The notes under the pieces are model-generated. The model was not told the origin of the DNA and made no database searches. It saw only the letters and a list, made by a program, of their open reading frames with translations. This document shows positions 1-6,608 of a stretch of 64,000 nucleotides of DNA, piece after piece; the first letter of the stretch is position 1, and each line of letters starts with the position of its first letter. Origin of the DNA: Lysinibacillus irui (GTDB lineage Bacteria > Bacillota > Bacilli > Bacillales_A > Planococcaceae); contig NZ_CP113527.1 in the NCBI RefSeq assembly GCF_028877475.1, positions 4,085,501 through 4,149,500 on the forward strand, read 5' to 3'. A program made the translations under genes and the position numbers.

Positions 1-21
1 CGCTTAACTTAACAAATAGGA

Positions 22-48
22 AAGGGACGCTGTCAGCCAGCATCCCTT
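22..48 (-). terminator. Probable terminator after the tsdA-like gene
   Basis: An imperfect hairpin (AAGGGA-GCTG paired with CAGC-TCCCTT) lies just past the stop codon of the cytochrome gene. The T-tract on the minus strand is weak, so termination is likely but not certain. Confidence 0.5.
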
Positions 49-54
49 CATTCA

Positions 55-1005
55 TTAGTTAGTAGAAAGCACTTTTTCCCAATCAATTGTGCCATTTTTA
101 ATTTGTTCTCGTTTTTCTTTATTCATAATGTCATTTGGGCGCCCGCCTTTTGGCCAGTCTTTATCGTGGTTTGCCCATTCTGGTCGATCCTGCGATAAAA
201 TAAAAGCGGCTAAATCAGCAGCATCCTGATCTGTTAAAGTACCTGCTGCTCCGACTGGCATATTGTTTTGAATATAACCAGCCATTTTTGATATCCGCGC
301 CATCCCTGCTCCATCATTGAAGGAATTATCTCCCCATAATGCAGGACCTGTATTTGCACCCGTACCAGAACCATCAGCAGCATGACAAGCTATACAGGAC
401 TGTCCATAAAGCTCCTCACCATTTGCAACATCTGGAATCGGAACATTCTTCATATCACTTGTACCAGCCCATTCACGTTTTGCTCCTATTGGTACACCTT
501 CAGAAATATAAGCAAAATACGCTACCATGGCCTCCAATTCATCACTATTCATTTCAAATTTTTTACCATTCATACTACGAACCATACAGCCATTAATACG
601 CTCTTCTATCGTCACAACATCACCAGAGCGTCCAATATATTGTGGATAATTTGCCATGACCCCTACTAACGACGATGCTTGCTCATCATAGCCTGCTCCT
701 GCATGACAGCTTGTGCAAGATAATTGATTCCCCACATATTCATCTGCTGCAACATGTGTGTTATTCACTAGCTCATAGCCGTATAATATCGCCTCTTTCA
801 TAGGTCCATCCGGCACCTCTTCAATACTTGGTGGAGCATAGACCAACGACTGAGCAGCTGCTGTTGTTGGTATTTGTGTCTGCACTGTCTTTTCATCCTT
901 GCCAGCATTTGACTCTACTGAAATTTTGTCGCTGACAATTGTTCCAACAAAGATTGAGCCTGCTAACAGTACTGTCCCTGCTACTCCTGCTACTATAGGT
1001 TTCAT
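55..1005 (-). CDS. tsdA: Dihaem cytochrome c, TsdA-type thiosulfate dehydrogenase
   Basis: Predicted to oxidise two thiosulfates to tetrathionate, or the reverse, on the outer face of the membrane. The 316-residue protein has an N-terminal hydrophobic anchor (about 5-24) with no lipobox, then two haem c sites: CTSCH (97-101) and CIACH (204-208). Between them is ERINGC followed by RSMNG (136-147), the TsdA signature region; Cys140 lies 39 residues after His101 and could be the unusual Cys axial ligand of haem 1. The C-terminal NMPVGAAGTLTDQDAADLAAF stretch is typical of class I cytochrome c domains. ATG start with a G-rich ribosome site. It lies beside a sulfur-handling cluster, which supports the role. 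Family assignment is from motifs; direction of catalysis is unknown. Confidence 0.8.
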   Translation of the reverse strand: MKPIVAGVAGTVLLAGSIFVGTIVSDKISVESNAGKDEKTVQTQIPTTAAAQSLVYAPPSIEEVPDGPMKEAILYGYELVNNTHVAADEYVGNQLSCTSCHAGAGYDEQASSLVGVMANYPQYIGRSGDVVTIEERINGCMVRSMNGKKFEMNSDELEAMVAYFAYISEGVPIGAKREWAGTSDMKNVPIPDVANGEELYGQSCIACHAADGSGTGANTGPALWGDNSFNDGAGMARISKMAGYIQNNMPVGAAGTLTDQDAADLAAFILSQDRPEWANHDKDWPKGGRPNDIMNKEKREQIKNGTIDWEKVLSTN

Positions 1006-1010
1006 CTATA

Positions 1011-1026
1011 ATACCCCCCTTTGTAT
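1011..1026. promoter_or_regulatory. CstR-like operator motif upstream of tsdA
   Basis: ATACCCCCCTTTGTAT matches nine of the ten arm positions of the ATACC-N6-GGTAT motif seen at the cstR promoter (6433-6448). It overlaps the G-run used as ribosome site of the cytochrome gene, so part of the match may come from that. Binding is inferred. Confidence 0.4.
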
Positions 1027-1195
1027 CTTCCTTTTCATTTTAGCAACATAGCAATTATTTGGATGTGATTTTTCTCACACATACCTAAAACAGAACCATT
1101 AAGATGATAAAAATGGTTAAAATATACATTTGTTATTGTCCTACAACAAAGAAAACAAGACTTAATACCTCTTGCAGTATATAGCCATATCTGAA

Positions 1196-1230
1196 TAAAA
1201 AAGTGTCGAGCACATCATGTACTCGACACT
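1196..1230 (-). terminator. Terminator after the DsbA-like gene
   Basis: A perfect 9-bp stem (AGTGTCGAG with CTCGACACT) is followed on the minus strand by TTTTTT, directly after the stop codon at 1242. This separates the DsbA-like gene from tsdA, so tsdA (1005) probably has its own promoter in 1006-1195, an otherwise featureless AT-rich gap. Confidence 0.85.
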
Positions 1231-1241
1231 CATCTAGCCTT

Positions 1242-1946
1242 TTACAATTTACATACTCCATCGGCACATACAGACTCACCATTTCCCATTATCTTTATTA
1301 TTGGTTGGATACCCGCTTTTTCCGCCGCTTGATGTAAAGTTTTTACAAAAACCTCATTTGGTTCAGCGCCTTTAATACCATATCTATTTTCAAACACAAA
1401 GAATGGTACACTTTGTACCCCCAGTTGTTGGGCATCATAGCGATCCTGTTCTAATGCTTCACTAAAGTCAGCCGATGTTATGATTTTCTTCGCTTCTTCC
1501 ACATTTAAATTTAATTTCGCAATAACTTTTAATAAAAAATCGTCATCATTTACATCTTTACCCTCTTTAAAATAACCAGCCATTAATGCTTCTGTATAAG
1601 CCGTCGCTTTACCAAATTGCTGTGTCCACTTCGCTAAACGATGTGCTTTTTCAGTATGGGAAGTGGACATCTTAGCAAATTCATAATCCAAACCAACCTC
1701 CATTGCTCTCATAGCTATGCCCTTGACCATTTCTTTTACTTCTTCTAGCGTGATATCATATTTTTTAGCCATCGCCTCGTAAAAGGTTGGTGCATTCAAT
1801 TTTGGTATATCTGGGTCTAATTGAAATGCTTTATATTCAATTTCCACTAGTCCTGTATAGCCTGCAATATCAATTGCCCGTTCTAGTTCTCGCTTGCCAA
1901 TATAACAAAACGGACATGTGAAATCAGAAAAGACTTCAATTTTCAA
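1242..1946 (-). CDS. DsbA-family oxidoreductase (FrnE-like)
   Basis: A thioredoxin-fold disulfide oxidoreductase of the FrnE/polyketide-type DsbA branch. The 234-residue protein carries the active-site pair CPFC at residues 11-14, a long helical insertion (about 55-165), the cis-proline loop SVPFF (179-183), and a C-terminal pair in CADGVC. No signal peptide is visible, so it is probably cytoplasmic. It starts at TTG behind GGGGGGATAGC. It follows the TauE gene by 12 bases, so it is probably the last gene of the sulfur operon. A role in persulfide or thiol repair is inferred from this context; FrnE proteins are usually linked to redox and metal stress. Confidence 0.8.
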   Translation of the reverse strand: MKIEVFSDFTCPFCYIGKRELERAIDIAGYTGLVEIEYKAFQLDPDIPKLNAPTFYEAMAKKYDITLEEVKEMVKGIAMRAMEVGLDYEFAKMSTSHTEKAHRLAKWTQQFGKATAYTEALMAGYFKEGKDVNDDDFLLKVIAKLNLNVEEAKKIITSADFSEALEQDRYDAQQLGVQSVPFFVFENRYGIKGAEPNEVFVKTLHQAAEKAGIQPIIKIMGNGESVCADGVCKL

Positions 1947-1958
1947 AGCTATCCCCCC

Positions 1959-2735
1959 TTATAAAATGTCCATCCAAATTTTTATCGCTGTTACTAATAT
2001 AAGAACCGCTAAAATAACTTGTAGGAATTTCGTATTTAACTTCCCCCCTACTTTCGCACCAAGTGGAGCCGCTATTAGACTAGATACAATTAAGATGAGC
2101 GCTGGAAGATATTCAACTTGTCCTGTCATTAATTTTCCAACGGTACCTCCTATTGAGGAAATAAAAGTAATAGCAAGGCTTGACGCAATGGTCATACGTG
2201 TTGGGATTGCTAAGACAACAAGCATTATTGGCACTAATAAAAAGCCACCAGCTGCCCCCACAATCCCTGAACCGATACCAACAATAAATGCTAATATGAC
2301 TGCAAGTGGTTTATTAAAAGTAATCTCCTGCATCGATTTATCATCAATTTGCTTTTTCGGGATGAACATCATCACAGCTGCAATCAACGCAAGGATACCA
2401 TAGACAATGTTAATACCGGACTCTGATAAAAATTTTGAACCAAAGCTCCCTACAAAGCTTCCTGTTAATATGGAGCTCCCCATATAGATTATAAGTGATT
2501 TATTTAAATATCCCCCTTTGCGATATACCCAAACTCCAGCAAGCGCAGCAAAAAGCACTTGAATCGCACTAATCCCTGACACCTCATGTGCAGAAAAGGC
2601 CGCAAAACCTAATAATGGCGGGATATATAGTAGCATCGGGAAATTAATGATAGCACCGCCAATCCCCAACATCCCCGATACAAATGAACCAAGAAAACCA
2701 ATAAGTAAAATGGTTAAGATCCATGCAATATCCAT
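1959..2735 (-). CDS. yrkJ: TauE/SafE-family sulfite/organosulfonate exporter (YrkJ-like)
   Basis: Integral membrane protein of the TauE/SafE (TSUP) family, probably exporting sulfite or another sulfur anion made by the cluster. The 258 residues form about eight hydrophobic segments with the duplicated glycine-rich motifs GxxGxGGxxxNFP (near the N-terminus) and [12 protein letters not shown] (mid-protein). The start at MDIAWI is chosen because AGAAGGA lies eight bases upstream; an in-frame ATG ten codons earlier has no such site. The position after yrkI matches B. subtilis yrkI-yrkJ. Substrate is inferred. Confidence 0.85.
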   Translation of the reverse strand: MDIAWILTILLIGFLGSFVSGMLGIGGAIINFPMLLYIPPLLGFAAFSAHEVSGISAIQVLFAALAGVWVYRKGGYLNKSLIIYMGSSILTGSFVGSFGSKFLSESGINIVYGILALIAAVMMFIPKKQIDDKSMQEITFNKPLAVILAFIVGIGSGIVGAAGGFLLVPIMLVVLAIPTRMTIASSLAITFISSIGGTVGKLMTGQVEYLPALILIVSSLIAAPLGAKVGGKLNTKFLQVILAVLILVTAIKIWMDIL

Positions 2736-2777
2736 TTGTTTTTCCTTCTTTCTGGCTGCAATCAATAAAGAGAAAGA

Positions 2778-2806
2778 AGGGTTGTTCTACTGTAATAGAC
2801 AACCCT
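2778..2806. other. Intercistronic hairpin between yrkI and yrkJ
   Basis: AGGGTTGTTCT and AGACAACCCT form a stem of about ten pairs (one mismatch) with an eight-base loop between two co-directional genes. Minus-strand DNA after it is T-rich (TTCTTTCTCTTT), so it may be a partial terminator or a processing/stability element. Confidence 0.45.
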
Positions 2807-2815
2807 CAATCCGCT

Positions 2816-3043
2816 CTATGCTTTCTGAATTAAAAATGTAATGACGCCAGCCTCTTCGTAGTGGTCTAAAATGATATGACCCCCAGCTTTTGCCCAAGCA
2901 GGAATATCCGCTAAAGCTCCTTTATCTGTCACCTGAACTTCTAAAACTTCCCCTGCCTTTAAGGTGTCGATTGCTTTTTTTGTCTTCACAATAGGCATTG
3001 GACAAGACAGGCCTTTTGCATCTAGTTGTAAATTAGGTTTCAT
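2816..3043 (-). CDS. yrkI: TusA/SirA-family sulfur carrier (YrkI-like)
   Basis: Small (75 residues) sulfur-carrier protein. The core GLSCPMPIVKTKKA places the persulfide-accepting cysteine at residue 14 in the conserved CPxP motif, followed by the beta-alpha-beta-beta fold typical of TusA. The reading frame stays open upstream for 46 more codons, but AAGGAG lies just upstream of two adjacent ATGs, and the second (MKPNLQ) has the better spacing. It sits between the MBL-rhodanese gene and the exporter, as in the B. subtilis yrk cluster, and probably relays sulfane sulfur between the rhodaneses. Confidence 0.88.
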   Translation of the reverse strand: MKPNLQLDAKGLSCPMPIVKTKKAIDTLKAGEVLEVQVTDKGALADIPAWAKAGGHIILDHYEEAGVITFLIQKA

Positions 3044-3056
3044 CATAATCTCCTTC

Positions 3057-3091
3057 GACTCGGCAAAGCTTGTAAGCGATTTTGCCGAGTC
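3057..3091. other. Perfect inverted repeat abutting the yrkI ribosome site
   Basis: GACTCGGCAAA and TTTGCCGAGTC are a perfect 11-bp inverted repeat with a 13-base loop in the 144-base gap before yrkI. On the minus strand the stem ends two bases before AAGGAG. It could control yrkI translation or mark an RNA-processing site; it lacks a minus-strand T-tract and so is not a terminator for this operon. Confidence 0.6.
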
Positions 3092-3187
3092 TTCTTGTTT
3101 TTTATCTTCATGAAGGAAGAGCGCCTTCAATCCACGGAATTTACATGTTATAAGCATGCATGCGTACTCATTGCACTTTAGCATGCT

Positions 3188-4315
3188 CTATCGTACAGCA
3201 CAGCGATTTGGTCCAATTTCCATTTCTGTTTGTTCATCTGGTGCAGGTGTTATTTTCCCCATATTGACCTGACGAATTTCTTGATAAGCATTCGGCTGTG
3301 GAGGGAGTTGATCGGTCACCACATGTCTAAATTCTTCTTCATCTTGTATATTCAAACCATGGTTTTGGGCAAACAAATCTCCTAAGCGTTTTGCCACGGT
3401 TCCATCTTCATTCAACTCATCAATAATCATAAAATGCGCTGGTAATACAATAAGTTCATCAGACAATTCGCGATAACGCTTGTAAAGCGTAACACGTAAA
3501 TCTCCAACCCAATCATCAGCAAGTCCCGCTAAATCAGGACGTCCGATTGAATCAATAAATAAAATATCTCCTGTTAACAGATATTTGTTATCGACCACAA
3601 ATGAAGTAGAACCAATTGTATGACCTGGAGAATAGATAGCTCCTACATCTATTTTAGATGCTCCGATTTGAACAGTTGTTCCATCAACTAATGGCGTATA
3701 TTGAAAGACAACCTCTTCCGCATCTTTTGGTGGTAAATAGTAAGCTGCACCAGTTGCTTCTGCAATATGGCGACCACCTGAAATATGGTCTGCATGTAAA
3801 TGTGTATCAAAAACATGTTTAATTTTAACGTTCTGTTGTTCTGCAAAGCTTGTGAATATATTCGTAAAACGAACAGCATCAATGATAGCAGCTTCTCCTT
3901 CAGATATGATCATATAAGAAAGACAGCCCTTTCCTAAACGGACAAACTGATAAAGCTCGCCACCACCTGTTAAATCGCCAACTTTAATCGGCTCTAGGTA
4001 TTCACTCCAAGATTTCATACCTCCTGCTAAATAAGCAACATCTCGACCTGCTTCAGCTAGCATTTCCGCGATCATCAATGATGACCCCTCTTTTGCACAA
4101 ACTACTAATACTTCTTTATCTGATGGGATTTCCGGTAAAATCTCCTCAATTCCATCTAACAGTTCAAAATACGGAATATTTAAGTACTCAAAGCGGCGAC
4201 CATCAATTTTCCAATCTTCAAATGCATCCGCATTACGAACATCTAAAATAAACAATTCTTCATTGTTAATAACCTTTTTAGCAACTTGTGACGCATTCCA
4301 CTTCTGAATTGACAT
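3188..4315 (-). CDS. yrkH: Rhodanese / metallo-beta-lactamase fusion, persulfide-dioxygenase-like (YrkH)
   Basis: A 375-residue protein with an N-terminal rhodanese domain (about 5-112; active-site Cys73 in VVCAKEGSS) and a C-terminal metallo-beta-lactamase domain (about 115-325) with THLHADH (171-177), PGH (His232) and GD (Asp250), the metal-binding pattern of persulfide dioxygenases (ETHE1, CstB). It should oxidise persulfide sulfur to sulfite and/or handle thiosulfate in the cytoplasm. CstB has its rhodanese modules after the MBL domain; here the order is reversed. Start MSIQKW follows GGGGGTAAACTGT; the ATG five codons upstream lies inside that G-run. Function is inferred from domains and cluster. 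Confidence 0.85.
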   Translation of the reverse strand: MSIQKWNASQVAKKVINNEELFILDVRNADAFEDWKIDGRRFEYLNIPYFELLDGIEEILPEIPSDKEVLVVCAKEGSSLMIAEMLAEAGRDVAYLAGGMKSWSEYLEPIKVGDLTGGGELYQFVRLGKGCLSYMIISEGEAAIIDAVRFTNIFTSFAEQQNVKIKHVFDTHLHADHISGGRHIAEATGAAYYLPPKDAEEVVFQYTPLVDGTTVQIGASKIDVGAIYSPGHTIGSTSFVVDNKYLLTGDILFIDSIGRPDLAGLADDWVGDLRVTLYKRYRELSDELIVLPAHFMIIDELNEDGTVAKRLGDLFAQNHGLNIQDEEEFRHVVTDQLPPQPNAYQEIRQVNMGKITPAPDEQTEMEIGPNRCAVR

Positions 4316-4320
4316 ACAGT

Positions 4321-4336
4321 TTACCCCCATAGGTAT
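4321..4336. promoter_or_regulatory. CstR-like operator motif upstream of yrkH
   Basis: TTACCCCCATAGGTAT matches 14 of 16 bases of the operator-like palindrome at the cstR promoter and keeps nine of ten arm bases of ATACC-N6-GGTAT. It lies five bases upstream of the yrkH start and contains its ribosome site. Repressor binding is inferred. Confidence 0.5.
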
Positions 4337-4355
4337 AATTTTAATGTTTTTTATA

Positions 4356-4380
4356 GCGGAGAGCTTTCTCCACTCTCCGC
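4356..4380. other. Intercistronic hairpin between the DsrE-like gene and yrkH
   Basis: GCGGAGAG and CTCTCCGC form a perfect 8-bp stem with a nine-base loop in the 81-base gap. There is no minus-strand T-run after it, so it is more likely an mRNA-stability or processing element than a terminator. Confidence 0.5.
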
Positions 4381-4396
4381 CTTGAAGTACAAGTCT

Positions 4397-4792
4397 TTAG
4401 AAAGTTAGAGATGGCGCTGCATCTTTCGCAAATTCAAGGAATGTTACAGCTCCGCCAACCTCAATACCATCAATAAAATCTTCCGTCGATAAACCCATTA
4501 CATCCATAGTCATTTGACAAGCAATAAATTTCACACCTAATTCCTGTGCCATTTCCACCAATTGAGGAATGGCCGGAACATTTGCTTTTGCAAAACCTTC
4601 CGCAAAATGCTCTGCCCCAGCAGGCATTGGTAGCGCATGCATACCTTGCTTATGAATAAAATTCAATCCTTCAAATGTGAAGAAGATTGCTACCTCCTTT
4701 TCTGAAGCTGCCGCTGCCGTTGCGATATTAAACACCTTATAAGCATCAAATAAACCACCATTACTTGCAATAATTGCTACCTTGTTTGACAT
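4397..4792 (-). CDS. yrkE: DsrE/DsrF-like sulfurtransferase (YrkE-like)
   Basis: A 131-residue protein of the DsrE/F-like (DsrE2) family. It starts with the typical VAIIASNGG segment and has Cys92 in ACQMTMDVMG, the conserved persulfide-carrying cysteine of this group, followed by a glycine-rich EVGGAVTFLEFA stretch. It should accept and pass on sulfane sulfur together with the TusA-rhodanese protein encoded 17 bases upstream. B. subtilis YrkE is longer. ATG start behind GGAGG. The gene name rests on the shared neighbourhood as well as on the family. Confidence 0.82.
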   Translation of the reverse strand: MSNKVAIIASNGGLFDAYKVFNIATAAAASEKEVAIFFTFEGLNFIHKQGMHALPMPAGAEHFAEGFAKANVPAIPQLVEMAQELGVKFIACQMTMDVMGLSTEDFIDGIEVGGAVTFLEFAKDAAPSLTF

Positions 4793-4809
4793 AATAAAAT
4801 TCCTCCAAT

Positions 4810-5358
4810 TTAAATGTTTTTTGTAAGTTCACCCTTCCAGGATGTCATTCCTGGTAAGACATTAAATACCTTTGTAAAACCATGTGAAGCAAGCTTCTGC
4901 GCAGCCATATCACTGCGTTTGCCGGTACGACAAATAATATAAATCTCCTGCTCTTTATCAAGCTCTGAAAGACGTGCCTCTAGTTCGCCCATTGGGATAG
5001 ATTTTGCCCCTTCAATATGGCCAAAAGCGAATTCCGCTTCCTCACGTACATCAAGAATTAATCCTTCACGACTAGTGATTTGTTCTAGATCAATTGTTTG
5101 ATCAAACGTTATGTCTTCTATTTGATCGTTGGTACATTTACGAATATAATGTTTCAGCACGCCATCCTCTTCTATAGTGCCTATATATTGGTGGCCTACA
5201 GTTTCAGCCCATGCCGCAATATCGGCTTTTGACCCTTTATCTGTCGCAGATACTTCTAAAATTTGACCATCCACTAAATCAACCATAGCTTTTTTTGTTT
5301 TCACAATCGGCATCGGGCAAGAAAGGCCCTTGGCATCTAGCTGAAAATCCGCCTTCAT
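4810..5358 (-). CDS. yrkF: TusA-rhodanese fusion sulfurtransferase (YrkF-like)
   Basis: A two-domain, 182-residue sulfur carrier. Residues 1-75 are a TusA domain with Cys14 in GLSCPMP; residues 85-182 are a rhodanese domain with Cys143 in ICRTGKRSD. Fusion of the two cysteine centres suggests direct transfer of sulfur from rhodanese to TusA. The start MKADFQ is preferred because GGAGG lies 11 bases upstream; a codon six positions earlier (MEVVEN) lies inside this ribosome site. Same order as in B. subtilis (yrkF next to yrkE). Confidence 0.87.
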   Translation of the reverse strand: MKADFQLDAKGLSCPMPIVKTKKAMVDLVDGQILEVSATDKGSKADIAAWAETVGHQYIGTIEEDGVLKHYIRKCTNDQIEDITFDQTIDLEQITSREGLILDVREEAEFAFGHIEGAKSIPMGELEARLSELDKEQEIYIICRTGKRSDMAAQKLASHGFTKVFNVLPGMTSWKGELTKNI

Positions 5359-5376
5359 ATTTTCCACAACCTCCAT

Positions 5377-5392
5377 ATACCATACCCGGTAT
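5377..5392. promoter_or_regulatory. CstR-like operator motif upstream of yrkF
   Basis: ATACCATACCCGGTAT keeps all ten arm bases of ATACC-N6-GGTAT although its central six bases differ from the cstR-promoter copy. It lies just upstream of the yrkF ribosome site. Confidence 0.5.
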
Positions 5393-5406
5393 TATTTTTA
5401 ACAAAA

Positions 5407-5429
5407 AAATATAGATATTATCTATATTT
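5407..5429 (-). terminator. AT-rich terminator-like hairpin after the rhodanese gene
   Basis: AAATATAGATA and TATCTATATTT form an 11-bp stem that overlaps the stop codon of the 99-residue rhodanese; TTTT follows on the minus strand. The stem is AT-only, so it may allow partial read-through into yrkF. Confidence 0.5.
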
Positions 5430-5721
5430 GTACTTTACCCTCCCAAGCTAACATACCACCAGCCATATTCGATGCATCAAAGCCATTATCTTCTAATAAC
5501 TGGGTAGCACGACCACTACGGGCACCTGAACGACAAACCATAATATACGACTCATTTTTATTTAATTCATGCAGTCGAAATTCCAATAAACCAAGCGGTA
5601 TATGCATAACATCTGGTATATGTCCAGCTTGTACCTCATCTACCTCTCGAACATCAATAAGGTTCAGCTTTTTCCCCTGATCTATCAAATGTTGTACTTC
5701 ATTCGCCGTAATTTCCTTCAT
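5422..5721 (-). CDS. Single-domain rhodanese sulfurtransferase
   Basis: A 99-residue cytoplasmic rhodanese domain. The active-site loop is CRSGARSG with catalytic Cys63; the conserved LIDVRE and GHIPDVMHIPLG motifs are present. It should take up sulfane sulfur from thiosulfate or persulfides and pass it to the TusA-type carriers. It sits 11 bases after the membrane-anchored rhodanese gene in the same operon. ATG start behind AGGAGGAGATAGA. The exact donor and acceptor are unknown. Confidence 0.88.
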   Translation of the reverse strand: MKEITANEVQHLIDQGKKLNLIDVREVDEVQAGHIPDVMHIPLGLLEFRLHELNKNESYIMVCRSGARSGRATQLLEDNGFDASNMAGGMLAWEGKVQI

Positions 5722-5732
5722 TCTATCTCCTC

Positions 5733-6074
5733 CTAGTAAGCACTCATACCACCTCGAACATTGGTAACACGTTCAAAGCCTTGCTTTTTCAATTGTTTAC
5801 ACGCCTGACTACTTCGCATACCACTTTGACAAATAACGATTACTTCTTTATCCTTTGGCAAATTGTCAAAGCTCGATCCAAGTGGCATGTTTTTAAATTG
5901 AGAGATATGCCGACCTTTATATTCAGCAGGTGTGCGTACATCGATAAATATCTTATCCTTATCATTCAGCATATTTTTTAATTGCGCTGTTGAGATTGAC
6001 TGAACGCCCTTTGTTGGTTTCATTCGCCAAATAAAAAATACAGCGATTAACGCAATAATTATCCATATCTCCAA
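5733..6074 (-). CDS. Membrane-anchored rhodanese
   Basis: A 113-residue rhodanese with an N-terminal transmembrane helix (residues 3-16) followed by a basic stretch, predicting a cytoplasmic domain tethered to the membrane. Active-site loop CQSGMRSS with Cys82; FIDVRTPAEY is conserved. It begins at TTG nine bases after AAGGAGG. It is the first gene after the CstR-type regulator gene, and an operator-like palindrome (6095-6110) lies in the 42-base gap. Anchoring could place it near a membrane sulfur source, such as quinone-linked sulfide oxidation; this is inference. Confidence 0.85.
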   Translation of the reverse strand: MEIWIIIALIAVFFIWRMKPTKGVQSISTAQLKNMLNDKDKIFIDVRTPAEYKGRHISQFKNMPLGSSFDNLPKDKEVIVICQSGMRSSQACKQLKKQGFERVTNVRGGMSAY

Positions 6075-6094
6075 ATGATCATTCCTCCTTCTTT

Positions 6095-6110
6095 ATACGT
6101 TAAAGGGTAT
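6095..6110. promoter_or_regulatory. CstR-like operator motif before the membrane rhodanese gene
   Basis: ATACGTTAAAGGGTAT keeps nine of ten arm bases of ATACC-N6-GGTAT. It lies between the regulator stop codon and the ribosome site of the next gene. Confidence 0.45.
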
Positions 6111-6116
6111 ATAAAT

Positions 6117-6377
6117 TTATCGGCTTTTCACAACTAGATCCATTGCCTCTTGGATGGCTAGATTCATTTTTTCTGCATCACCTTCGGCAGTCGATACACA
6201 ATCCAATAAATTTTCACTTACAATAACACCGATCGTCCGATCAACCGCAGAACGCACGGCAGATAGCTGTGTGATCACATCCTTACAGCTTTGACCTTCT
6301 TCCATCATGCGTAAAATACCACGCAATTGACCTTCCATACGTTTCACACGATTTGCAGTGTTTGAGCCATATGCCAT
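6117..6377 (-). CDS. cstR: CstR-type persulfide-sensing repressor (CsoR/FrmR family)
   Basis: An 86-residue all-helical DUF156 repressor. Cys31 (GQSCKDV) and Cys60 (NLLDC) fall at the same positions as the two sensing cysteines of Staphylococcus aureus CstR. The residue four before Cys60 is Asn, not the His that copper-binding CsoR needs, so sulfur sensing is favoured over copper. The conserved RVKRMEGQLRG and QLSAVRSAVDR segments for DNA binding and tetramer formation are present. Its promoter contains a perfectly placed operator (6433-6448), and the downstream genes are all sulfur-related, so it should be an autoregulated repressor released by persulfides. Confidence 0.88.
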   Translation of the reverse strand: MAYGSNTANRVKRMEGQLRGILRMMEEGQSCKDVITQLSAVRSAVDRTIGVIVSENLLDCVSTAEGDAEKMNLAIQEAMDLVVKSR

Positions 6378-6427
6378 TCTGTTATGCCCCCTTCCAAAAC
6401 GATTGATTGAACTTACTTACGAGATTC

Positions 6428-6456
6428 ATATTATACCCCTATAGGTATATTGTCAA
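6428..6456 (-). promoter_or_regulatory. cstR promoter
   Basis: On the minus strand TTGACA (6451-6456) is followed 17 bases later by TAATAT (6428-6433); an overlapping TATAAT at 15-base spacing is also present. The spacer is almost filled by the operator palindrome, as expected for repression by occlusion. Confidence 0.75.
6433..6448. promoter_or_regulatory. CstR/CsoR-family operator
   Basis: ATACCCCTATAGGTAT has the form known for CsoR-family operators (G/C tracts in a TA-flanked palindrome). It lies between the -35 and -10 boxes of the cstR promoter, pointing to autoregulation. Confidence 0.75.
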
Positions 6457-6568
6457 CACGAAAGCTTCAACCTTTTTTCTTTAAGGACTGTAATCCGTCG
6501 TTTATATGCCTCTTTCTGGTCTCTTCACTTTTTTATTTCTACCCGTCACTATGCCCACAATAAAAAAA

Positions 6569-6598
6569 CCCTGCTATGAGTTTTTTCTCATAACAGGG
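6569..6598 (-). terminator. hmp terminator
   Basis: CCCTG-TATGAG pairs with CTCAT-CAGGG, followed on the minus strand by TTTTTTT. It lies just past the hmp stop codon. Confidence 0.85.
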
Positions 6599-6608
6599 AA
6601 TCCTCTTT

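Noticed and set aside
1918-2403. Plus-strand ORF of 161 codons opposite the exporter gene
   Set aside because: It is the reverse-strand image of a clear TauE-family gene, has no ribosome site and no recognisable motif.
3047-3184. N-terminal extension of the TusA-like protein by 46 residues
   Set aside because: The canonical TusA core starts at MKPNLQ with AAGGAG just before it. The upstream stretch includes a perfect inverted repeat and has no ribosome site.
6117-6377. Copper-sensing CsoR
   Set aside because: The histidine needed with the two cysteines for Cu(I) is replaced by Asn, and all neighbours are sulfur genes without a copper ATPase or chaperone.
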